A stretch of DNA of 8,034 nt from NCBI GenBank assembly GCA_964486825.1, contig CAZAQS010000219.1:1-8034 (forward strand), read 5' to 3'. Positions 1-4,956 of this stretch are shown one piece after another; position 1 is the first letter of the stretch; every line of letters begins with the position of its first letter. This DNA comes from CAZAQS01 sp964486825 (GTDB lineage: Bacteria; Chloroflexota; Anaerolineae; Anaerolineales; UBA4823). The position numbers and the translations under genes are program-made. The notes beneath the pieces were generated by a model, which was not told the origin of the DNA, made no database searches, and saw nothing but the letters and a program-made list of their open reading frames with translations.

Positions 1-1008
1 GTCGGGATCGGCCTGTGCCGGACCGAGCATATGTTCTTCGAGGCTGAGCGCCTGCCCATCGTACAGCGCATGATCCTTTCGAAAACGGTAGATGGGCGTG
101 TGGAAGCCCTGAATGAGCTGCTCCCTCACCAGCGCGCCGATTTTGAAGGCCTTTTCGAAGCCATGGATGGCTATCCGGTTATCATCCGCCTGATAGACCC
201 GCCGCTCCACGAGTTCCTTCCCTCACAAGATGAGCTTCTGGAAGAGGTGGTCACCATGCGGGTCAAAGGCGAAACCGATGGGCTAGAAGATAAAGAAGTT
301 CTCCTGGCAAACGTCCAGGCATTACACGAATCTAACCCAATGATGGGGTTACGCGGCGTCCGCTTGAGCATCGTGATGCCCGAGATCGTCGAGATGCAGG
401 TGCGCGCTATCTTCGAAGCTGCTGCCAATGTCACCTTAAAGGGAATAGAAGCCAAGCCGGAGGTCATGATCCCTCTGACCGGGCATGTCAATGAGCTGAA
501 ATTCATCCAGCCTCGCTTGGAGCGAATTGCCAAGGCAGTCATGGAAGAAAAGAATGTAAACTTCCATTACAAATTTGGGACCATGATCGAGATCCCGCGA
601 GCTTGCGTTACTGCCGGAGAAATCGCCGATATTGCTGAATTCTTCTCGTTCGGCACCAATGACTTGACCCAGATGACATACGGCTACAGCCGCGATGATG
701 CTGAACGCAACTTCCTCCTAAAATACGTAGAGGATGGAATTCTGCCCGTAAATCCATTCCAAACGATCGACCGGGATGGGGTCGGCGACCTGATGGATAT
801 CGCGGTGACTCGCGGCCGGGCAACCCGCCCTGACCTCGAAGTGGGCATTTGTGGAGAGCATGGTGGTGACCCGAATTCGATCGAGTTCTGTCATATTGTA
901 GGGAATAACTACGTAAGCTGCTCGCCGTTCCGAGTACCTGTTGCCCGCCTGGCTGCCGCACACGCTGCCCTGAAGCACCAAGGTGTAAGCATCGCCGAAG
1001 ACCTGTAA
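1..1008 (+). CDS. ppdK: Pyruvate, phosphate dikinase, C-terminal part (5' end outside window)
   Basis: This is the PEP/pyruvate-binding C-terminal domain of pyruvate, phosphate dikinase, the cytoplasmic enzyme that interconverts ATP + phosphate + pyruvate with AMP + PPi + PEP. The frame is open from base 1. The residues before the first ATG (position 31) read GIGLCRTEHMF, a family signature, so that ATG is internal and the gene starts upstream. Counting from base 1, the visible landmarks are the CRTEHMF arginine (R7), MIEIPRA (195-201, active-site acid E197), GTNDLTQMT (218-226), CGEHGGDP, and YVSCSPFRV with the catalytic acid/base cysteine at 307. The family is about 870-900 residues, so 335 residues is a little over a third. 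The GTNDLTQM and SCSPFRV motifs separate it from PEP synthase and PTS enzyme I. It ends normally at TAA and is followed by an intrinsic terminator, so it is probably the last gene of its unit. The neighbouring genes converge on it. Identification is very secure; the direction of flux in vivo is not visible. Confidence 0.97.
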   Translation, partial: VGIGLCRTEHMFFEAERLPIVQRMILSKTVDGRVEALNELLPHQRADFEGLFEAMDGYPVIIRLIDPPLHEFLPSQDELLEEVVTMRVKGETDGLEDKEVLLANVQALHESNPMMGLRGVRLSIVMPEIVEMQVRAIFEAAANVTLKGIEAKPEVMIPLTGHVNELKFIQPRLERIAKAVMEEKNVNFHYKFGTMIEIPRACVTAGEIADIAEFFSFGTNDLTQMTYGYSRDDAERNFLLKYVEDGILPVNPFQTIDRDGVGDLMDIAVTRGRATRPDLEVGICGEHGGDPNSIEFCHIVGNNYVSCSPFRVPVARLAAAHAALKHQGVSIAEDL

Positions 1009-1052
1009 GATAACTATCCGCTGGTTGAAAGCCTATAGTTTGTGGAACGAGA

Positions 1053-1081
1053 CCCGAAGGGCGCCAAGTCCTTCGGGTTTT
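1053..1081 (+). terminator. Intrinsic terminator of ppdK
   Basis: A perfect 8-bp GC-rich stem, CCCGAAGG (1053-1060) with CCTTCGGG (1070-1077), has a 9-nt loop and is followed by TTTT (1078-1081). It lies 44 bp after the ppdK stop. On the minus strand the same hairpin sits about 20 nt beyond the stop of the convergent zinc-ribbon gene, but it is not followed by a T-run there. It may act weakly in that direction. Confidence 0.85.
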
Positions 1082-1096
1082 CGCTGTACCAAACGG

Positions 1097-1312
1097 TCAA
1101 CTCATATCCGCAGGCAAGCGCTCGATAGCTTCAAGGTACCAGCGCGGCGCTCGGGACGCAAATTGTCCAAACCGGTCCGTGACAGGCTTTCGCCGTTCAT
1201 CCCCCGGTCTTCCCGGTTTGCATTCCACCATCCGGTGTGTGTGGCATTCTTGTTGTGAATCGCATACCTGGAAACATACCGGGCAGATATAAAAATTTTC
1301 GCCTGTTTCCAT
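1097..1312 (-). CDS. Small zinc-ribbon protein of unknown function (71 aa)
   Basis: This 71-residue basic cytoplasmic protein has a likely metal site near the N-terminus: C10-P-V-C13, then C23-H24-x-H26, a zinc-ribbon or rubredoxin-knuckle-like spacing. C17 and C31 are additional cysteines. The middle contains PGDERRKPVTD and the tail RAPRWYLEAI. The overall plan (CPVC, then a Cys/His pair, then a GDERRKP block, then a RAPRW tail) resembles short uncharacterised proteins I associate with Chloroflexota; that is recollection, not a search. The start is well supported, because AGGAGGT lies 5 nt upstream of the ATG. The gene stands alone, converging on ppdK and downstream of the oxidoreductase operon on the same strand, but separated from it by a hairpin terminator. 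No promoter is obvious in the 180 bp before it. Function is unknown; nucleic-acid or protein binding through a Zn site is only a guess. The open frame on the opposite strand here has no comparable features. Confidence 0.75.
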   Translation of the reverse strand: METGENFYICPVCFQVCDSQQECHTHRMVECKPGRPGDERRKPVTDRFGQFASRAPRWYLEAIERLPADMS

Positions 1313-1317
1313 TTTGG

Positions 1318-1324
1318 ACCTCCT
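1318..1324 (-). promoter_or_regulatory. Strong Shine-Dalgarno of the zinc-ribbon gene
   Basis: On the minus strand AGGAGGT is followed by 5 nt and then ATG (1312-1310). This consensus site is what raises the 71-residue frame from a possible shadow to a probable gene and fixes its start. Confidence 0.75.
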
Positions 1325-1438
1325 CGATCCTATACCCCCATCGTGTCGCTTCAGGTGGTTAACCGGATAAAAACACTTAATTACCAGGCCTCTGCAAATC
1401 GCTCGGTTAAGCCGCTGGTTTGCCCCAAGTCGATTATG

Positions 1439-1456
1439 GACTTAATAAGTCTTATT
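1439..1456. repeat. Two overlapping short AT-rich palindromes
   Basis: GACTTA-A-TAAGTC (1439-1451) and AATAAG-T-CTTATT (1444-1456) are both perfect 6-bp inverted repeats around a single base, and they overlap. They lie in non-coding DNA about 130 bp upstream of the zinc-ribbon gene and beyond the oxidoreductase operon terminator. They could be a small operator, but with AT-rich arms this short, chance is a real possibility. The rest of 1313-1573 shows only the hairpin at 1497-1527 and a GGTTAACC palindrome at 1357-1364. Confidence 0.3.
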
Positions 1457-1496
1457 TTACAGCCAATCTCATATTTATGGAAGGTCTAAATAACAC

Positions 1497-1527
1497 ATGA
1501 TGGCTGGCGTATTTTGCCAGCCATCAT
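1497..1527 (-). terminator. Hairpin terminator of the 2-oxoacid oxidoreductase operon
   Basis: This is a perfect 12-bp inverted repeat, ATGATGGCTGGC (1497-1508) and GCCAGCCATCAT (1516-1527), with a 7-nt loop. It lies 46 bp downstream of the gamma-subunit stop. On the minus strand the stem is followed by GTGTTATTTAG, a moderately U-rich tail. On the plus strand no T-run follows, so it is assigned to the minus operon. It separates that operon from the zinc-ribbon gene. Confidence 0.75.
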
Positions 1528-1573
1528 GAAGTACCTGGGTCCGTTCTCCAGTCAAGGTATCCTGTTGGAGGGT

Positions 1574-2131
1574 TTAATGAATTTTTTCAGGCTTCCCTCT
1601 AGCAAAGGCGGCGCCTCTATGTAGCGCTTCCATGTTCATCGGCAGCAAGCGCTTATGCCGTTCAGGCAGGTGGTTCTTCAGTGCGGATTCGATTTCTTCG
1701 AAGGTCATTACCTGCAATTTTGCCAACAATGCGCCCAGCATTATTACATTCATCAGGCGTTTATTACCAATCTCTTCAGCGATCTCGTTAGCTGGAATAA
1801 AGACAGCCTCTAGATCGTCTCGCTGGGCTTCCCGGTTCGTAAGGGATGCATTTGCGATCAGGACGCCTCCCGGAGTGACCATCGGCTCGTACTTATCCAG
1901 GGAAGGCAGGTTCATGACAACGGCTGCTTTGGGGTTGCGTACCAGGGGGGAGCCAATTTCTTCATCAGAAATTACAACCGTGCAATTTGCCGTGCCACCC
2001 CGCATTTCGGGTCCATAGGAGGGGATCCAGGTAACCTCTTTTCCTGCATCCAGAGCTGCAAATGCCAGCAGCTGCCCGGCGAATAAGACTCCCTGCCCGC
2101 CGAAGCCGGCGAAGATAATTTCAGTTTGCAT
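1574..2131 (-). CDS. korC: 2-oxoacid:ferredoxin oxidoreductase, gamma subunit
   Basis: This 185-residue protein is the gamma subunit/domain of a CoA-dependent 2-oxoacid:ferredoxin oxidoreductase, which helps bind CoA in the cytoplasmic complex. The diagnostic glycine-rich start AGFGGQGVLFAGQLLA spans residues 8-23, and SYGPEMRGGTANCTVVIS spans 38-55; both are signatures of the pyruvate/ketoisovalerate oxidoreductase gamma domain. Length matches stand-alone gamma subunits of about 180-190 residues. The ATG is preceded by AAGGAG with 7 nt spacing. It lies 21 bp after the beta-subunit stop and is the last gene of the operon, followed by a 12-bp-stem terminator. The symbol follows the Kor naming of separate gamma subunits. 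The actual 2-oxoacid cannot be told from this subunit. Confidence 0.93.
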   Translation of the reverse strand: MQTEIIFAGFGGQGVLFAGQLLAFAALDAGKEVTWIPSYGPEMRGGTANCTVVISDEEIGSPLVRNPKAAVVMNLPSLDKYEPMVTPGGVLIANASLTNREAQRDDLEAVFIPANEIAEEIGNKRLMNVIMLGALLAKLQVMTFEEIESALKNHLPERHKRLLPMNMEALHRGAAFARGKPEKIH

Positions 2132-2152
2132 ATCTTGTCTCCTTCACAGCTT

Positions 2153-2929
2153 CTAAAGCTTCAAACCAGCTAAAGCAGGGGATACTTTATAATCCCCGAG
2201 AGGGTAGGCTGGGATCATGTGCTCTTCGAGCCATTTCAAGGCTTCTAAGGGAGTGATGCCCCAGTTGGTTGGGCAGGTAGATAGAAGCTCCACTATGGAA
2301 AACCCCAGGCCTCGTTGCTGGGTTTCGAAGGCCATACGGATGGCCTTCTTAGCGAGGCGGATGTTCTTTGGGTCGTGCAGGCTGCGCCTGACAGTATAGC
2401 CCACTCCATCCAAGGCTGAAAGGACCTCAGCCATCCGGACGGGGTAACCCATCTGCTCCACATCCCGGCCGTTGGGAGAGGAGGTAGTCTTTTGTCCAGG
2501 CAAGGTAGTGGGCGCCATTTGCCCGCCCGTCATTCCGTAAATGGCGTTGTTGATAAAAATCACGGTGATATTTTCGCCGCGGATACCGGCATGCATAATC
2601 TCACTCATACCGATAGACGCCAGGTCTCCGTCTCCCTGGTATGTGAAAACTGTCCGGTTGGGAAGCACGCGCTTGATGCCAGTTGCCATGGCCGGGGCTC
2701 GCCCGTGGGCGGCTTCAACGAAATCGAGATTGAAATAGTTGTAAGCGAAGACTGAACAGCCTACCGGCGCCACGCCGATGCTGTTCTCCCGTAAATTCAT
2801 TTCGTCTAATACCTCAGCTACCAACCTATGGGCAACCCCATGGGTGCATCCAGGACAGTAGTGGGTAGGAGTATCGCTTAGCGATTGCGGTCTTTGGTAA
2901 ACTACTTGACTGGTTTGAGTCGTTGCCAT
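2153..2929 (-). CDS. korB: 2-oxoacid:ferredoxin oxidoreductase, beta (TPP-binding) subunit
   Basis: This 258-residue subunit binds thiamine pyrophosphate and the proximal [4Fe-4S] cluster and carries out oxidative decarboxylation of the 2-oxoacid. The TPP/Mg signature is GDGD at 99-102 with NNAIYGMTGGQ at 127-137. Likely cluster ligands are C25 and C28 (CPGC), C58 (PVGCS) and C219 (STCP), the four-cysteine pattern of KorB/PorB-type subunits. HGR at 75-77 and the block after the NN motif are also family-typical. The ATG is preceded by AGGAGG with 9 nt spacing. The gene sits between alpha and gamma, with 21-bp gaps on both sides, so the three are co-transcribed and probably made in matched amounts. 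The beta subunit does not separate 2-oxoglutarate from 2-oxoisovalerate specificity; the alpha partner looks VorB-like. Confidence 0.95.
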   Translation of the reverse strand: MATTQTSQVVYQRPQSLSDTPTHYCPGCTHGVAHRLVAEVLDEMNLRENSIGVAPVGCSVFAYNYFNLDFVEAAHGRAPAMATGIKRVLPNRTVFTYQGDGDLASIGMSEIMHAGIRGENITVIFINNAIYGMTGGQMAPTTLPGQKTTSSPNGRDVEQMGYPVRMAEVLSALDGVGYTVRRSLHDPKNIRLAKKAIRMAFETQQRGLGFSIVELLSTCPTNWGITPLEALKWLEEHMIPAYPLGDYKVSPALAGLKL

Positions 2930-2950
2930 GCGTAGGTTCCTCCTTTTTGC

Positions 2951-4066
2951 CTAATTGCGCCCTGGCGTAAATCGCTTCATCCAGGCCAGGCGGGGGTGCC
3001 CGTTCGATACGATCGGGTGATAGGCGACTCGCCGGATTTCTTCCAGGATTTCATCCGGGAAGGGTACCATGCCTCCCATTCGCCCGTAGAATTCGACCGG
3101 CGCTTGGTCCCCAACAGCCATACGGACGTCCTCCAGCATTTGGCCAGCGTTCATCTCCACCACCAGGACCGCTTTAGCGTTTTTGGCCACCTCACTGACC
3201 TGTGCAAATGGGTAAGGGCTCAGGGAGATTGGGCGCAATAGGCCAACTGGGATGCCCTCCTCGCGTGCGCTGCGGACTGCCGAGAGCGCGATACGTCCAG
3301 CAGTCCCAAAACCTACGACAACGATTTCTGCGTCATCCAAATAATATTCCCGGTAACGAATCTCTTCTTCCTGGACACGGTTCCAGGTTTCCATAATCCG
3401 GTAATTGCAAACTTCTTCCTTTTCTGGATTGATATAGATGGAGGTCAGGACGCGAGGATCGCGGCCTTCTGCCCCTGTGACAGCCCAATCCGGTTTTTCG
3501 ACCCGGATCGGTTGCATCGGCGGCAGTTCAGCAGGTTCCATCATCTGTCCGATACTCCCATCCGCCATCACGATGGCAATCGTGCGGTACTTTTCGGCCA
3601 GGTCAAAGGCCAGCACGACCAGATCGATGGCCTCCTGAACGCTGGCGGGCGCCAGCACGATGGGGTGGTAATCGCCGTGCCCACCACCATGAACGATCTG
3701 GTTGTAATCTCCTTGGGAAGGAGCAATATTTCCCAGCCCTGGCCCGCCGCGCACCACATCGATCAATACGGTGGGAATTTCTGTCCCGGCAATATATGAA
3801 AGGCCTTCCATCATCAATGACACACCTGGGCTGGAGGAGGAGCTCATTACCCTCGCTCCCGTACAGGCTGCTCCATACACCATATTGATGGCGGCTAGCT
3901 CACTTTCCGCCTGCAAGAATGCCCTCCCAAGCTCCGGCATCCGGTGGGAAAGCCATTCCAGGATCTCTGTCTGGGGAGTAATCGGATAACCAAAATAGGC
4001 CTCTAGACCGGCGCGTACAGCCGCTTCAGCCATGGCAATATTTCCTTCAAGCAGTTCTCGGGCCAT
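2951..4066 (-). CDS. vorB: 2-oxoacid:ferredoxin oxidoreductase, alpha subunit, VorB type
   Basis: This 371-residue alpha subunit combines the pyrimidine-binding domain (YPITPQTE at 27-34, then SSSSSPG at 75-81) with a C-terminal transketolase-like domain containing VVVGFGTAGRIA, LLRPISLSPYPF and VVEMNAGQM. The stretch RGGPGLGNIAPSQGDY (106-121) and the later FYGRMGGMVP are the form I associate with VorB, the 3-methyl-2-oxobutanoate (2-oxoisovalerate) oxidoreductase, rather than KorA, which usually has a TRxGPSTG-like segment. Branched-chain 2-oxoacids (valine, leucine and isoleucine breakdown, or synthesis in reverse) are therefore the favoured substrates, but VorB names are often transferred without biochemistry and 2-oxoglutarate remains possible. 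The Shine-Dalgarno AGGAG overlaps the ferredoxin stop codon (TAG, 4079-4077), which implies translational coupling. No fused gamma or ferredoxin domain is present; both are separate neighbouring genes. Confidence 0.94.
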   Translation of the reverse strand: MARELLEGNIAMAEAAVRAGLEAYFGYPITPQTEILEWLSHRMPELGRAFLQAESELAAINMVYGAACTGARVMSSSSSPGVSLMMEGLSYIAGTEIPTVLIDVVRGGPGLGNIAPSQGDYNQIVHGGGHGDYHPIVLAPASVQEAIDLVVLAFDLAEKYRTIAIVMADGSIGQMMEPAELPPMQPIRVEKPDWAVTGAEGRDPRVLTSIYINPEKEEVCNYRIMETWNRVQEEEIRYREYYLDDAEIVVVGFGTAGRIALSAVRSAREEGIPVGLLRPISLSPYPFAQVSEVAKNAKAVLVVEMNAGQMLEDVRMAVGDQAPVEFYGRMGGMVPFPDEILEEIRRVAYHPIVSNGHPRLAWMKRFTPGRN

Positions 4067-4076
4067 TCTTTTACTC

Positions 4077-4328
4077 CTATCCTACTGCCTGGGCCGCGCG
4101 TACCGGCGCTTCTCGGAAGATTGTTAATGCTGCTTCAGGGCAAACCAGCGCGCAGATTGCGCACCCGGTGCAGCTTTTCTCCCCTTCTGTGAGCTTAACT
4201 GGGTGGTACCCCTTGGGTGTGAGATATTCCATATCAATACTTAACACATTCTGCGGGCAGGCCTCAATGCATAGCTCACAACCCTTGCAAAAAAGTTCAT
4301 TTACTTCTATCCATCCCTTAACGGGCAT
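4077..4328 (-). CDS. 2x[4Fe-4S] ferredoxin-type subunit of the 2-oxoacid oxidoreductase
   Basis: This 83-residue protein has two complete CxxCxxCxxxCP motifs, at C14-C17-C20-C24-P25 and C53-C56-C59-C63-P64, so it carries two [4Fe-4S] clusters. As first gene of the operon it corresponds to the delta/KorD-type subunit that passes electrons from the beta-subunit cluster to free ferredoxin. The segment between the motifs (about 26-52) is longer than in a minimal clostridial ferredoxin, as is usual for this subunit. A short alanine-rich tail (about 70-83) follows the second cluster. The start is supported by AGGAGG with 7 nt spacing. It lies 10 bp before vorB, and a promoter candidate is placed at 4387-4415. 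A free-standing ferredoxin is the alternative, but the operon position favours a dedicated subunit. Confidence 0.93.
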   Translation of the reverse strand: MPVKGWIEVNELFCKGCELCIEACPQNVLSIDMEYLTPKGYHPVKLTEGEKSCTGCAICALVCPEAALTIFREAPVRAAQAVG

Positions 4329-4386
4329 TTCGATGCCTCCTTTTCCGAGTAGTTAGGTAAAAAATGGACGGAAATATCCTTAAATC

Positions 4387-4415
4387 ATTATGTTATTCTT
4401 TGAGGGTTTTGTGTA
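4387..4415 (-). promoter_or_regulatory. Predicted sigma70-type promoter of the oxidoreductase operon
   Basis: On the minus strand, -35 TACACA (4415-4410; 4 of 6 to consensus), a 17-nt spacer and -10 CATAAT (4392-4387; 5 of 6) precede the ferredoxin gene. This would give a leader of about 50 nt. The operator-like dyad at 4414-4453 begins within its -35 box. This is a prediction by eye. Confidence 0.5.
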
Positions 4416-4453
4416 GTGCTAACTGTCATCACCCAAGCTGCCAATTAGCACAT
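4414..4453. promoter_or_regulatory. Operator-like dyad O1, next to the oxidoreductase promoter
   Basis: An imperfect dyad is centred at 4433.5. GTGCTAA (4416-4422) pairs perfectly with TTAGCAC (4445-4451), and TGTCA (4424-4428) pairs with TGCCA (4439-4443) at four of five positions. Its left half reads TAGTG-N5-TGTCA (4414-4428), identical at 13 of 15 bases to the left half of O2 (4493-4507). Its outer end overlaps the predicted -35 box of the minus promoter by 2 bp. Binding of a dimeric regulator here is an inference. Confidence 0.5.
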
Positions 4454-4492
4454 TCCACTGGTTTCCTTATAAAAATGCTATAAAGCATGGGT

Positions 4493-4532
4493 TAGTGATA
4501 AGTGTCACAGGATTGTGTGACATCCTTCACTA
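4493..4532. promoter_or_regulatory. Operator-like dyad O2, next to the arsR-cytochrome promoter
   Basis: A nested inverted repeat is centred at 4512.5. The inner arms TGTCACA (4503-4509) and TGTGACA (4516-4522) are perfect around 6 nt, and the outer arms TAGTGA (4493-4498) and TCACTA (4527-4532) are perfect and share the same centre. Each half reads TAGTG-N5-TGTCA toward the centre. It lies 75 bp before the start of the ArsR-type gene and touches the predicted plus promoter. If transcription began further upstream, the inner arms could instead form an RNA hairpin. The adjacent ArsR protein is the obvious candidate ligand, not a proven one. Confidence 0.6.
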
Positions 4533-4559
4533 GAAAGCTTAACCGGATATGAGTATACT
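4531..4559 (+). promoter_or_regulatory. Predicted sigma70-type promoter of the arsR-cytochrome operon
   Basis: -35 TAGAAA (4531-4536; 4 of 6), a 17-nt spacer and -10 TATACT (4554-4559; 5 of 6) lie ahead of the ArsR-type gene, giving a leader of about 40 nt. The direct repeat AACCGG (4541-4546 and 4564-4569) flanks the -10. The -35 overlaps the last 2 bp of dyad O2. Prediction by eye. Confidence 0.45.
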
Positions 4560-4606
4560 TCTCAACCGGTACATATACGCATAAGTGAATACATGGAAAG
4601 GTAAAT

Positions 4607-4942
4607 ATGGAAAAGGAAAACCTTGCCCACCAGGTTTCGGAGCTGCACGCCGAGCTATGCTCTGCTCTGGCAGACTCCAAGCGTTTGTTGATCTTGTACG
4701 CCCTATCCGAACGAAAATTAAATGTCACGGACCTGGCAGAGGAAGTGGGTATCAGCCAGCCAGCCGCTTCTCGCCATCTTAAGCTACTTAGAGAACGTGG
4801 CCTGGTACGAGCAGAACGCCAGGGCGCTAGTGTTGAATACGAGCTTACGGACCACCGCCTGATCGAAGCTCTGGATACCTTGTTATCTGTTTTGCGCGAC
4901 CGGATCAATTACCGCGCCAGCCTTTTGGAGCTTTCTGAATAA
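4607..4942 (+). CDS. ArsR-family winged-helix transcriptional regulator
   Basis: This 111-residue single-domain protein has the ArsR/SmtB plan: helix alpha1-2 with LADSKRLLILYAL (21-33), a helix-turn-helix from about 39 to 64 with recognition helix SQPAASRHLKLL (50-61), a beta-wing with GLVRAERQGASVEYEL (65-80), and a C-terminal dimerisation helix (about 83-108). The classical alpha3 metal site (CxC) is absent, because that helix reads NVTDLAEEVG. The alpha5 region keeps D82-H83 but lacks the later His/Glu pair. Only one cysteine (C18) is present. It is therefore unlikely to be a classical As/Zn sensor and may sense redox state, a sulfur species or another ligand. It is the first gene of the cytochrome operon, 14 bp before the octahaem gene, and diverges from the 2-oxoacid oxidoreductase operon. 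Dyads O1 and O2 in between suggest autoregulation and perhaps control of both operons. The Shine-Dalgarno is modest (GGAAAGG, 5 nt before ATG). Confidence 0.92.
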   Translation: MEKENLAHQVSELHAELCSALADSKRLLILYALSERKLNVTDLAEEVGISQPAASRHLKLLRERGLVRAERQGASVEYELTDHRLIEALDTLLSVLRDRINYRASLLELSE

Positions 4943-4956
4943 GTAGTGAGGGAGAA

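Noticed and set aside
1025..1258. 77-codon open frame on the plus strand between ppdK and the oxidoreductase operon
   Set aside because: It spans the ppdK terminator hairpin, has no good ribosome site and no recognisable motifs. The minus-strand zinc-ribbon gene explains the region better.
1359..1369. 11-mer TTAACCGGATA shared with 4539-4549
   Set aside because: About a dozen shared 11-mers are expected by chance in a window this size, and no further similarity flanks it.
4475..4488. Small palindrome ATGCT-ATAA-AGCAT between the two dyads, with a TATAAA that could be another -10
   Set aside because: Arms are only 5 bp, and no acceptable -35 lies 16-18 bp upstream of TATAAA.
4503..4522. Possible CRP/FNR site
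   Set aside because: The half-sites are inverted relative to TGTGA-N6-TCACA (here TCACA-N6-TGTGA), and the FNR core TTGAT-N4-ATCAA is absent.
4492..4908. 138-codon minus-strand open frame over the ArsR-type gene
   Set aside because: Ser/Arg-rich antisense shadow; it would also cover the predicted plus promoter and dyad O2. The ArsR frame has clear family motifs.
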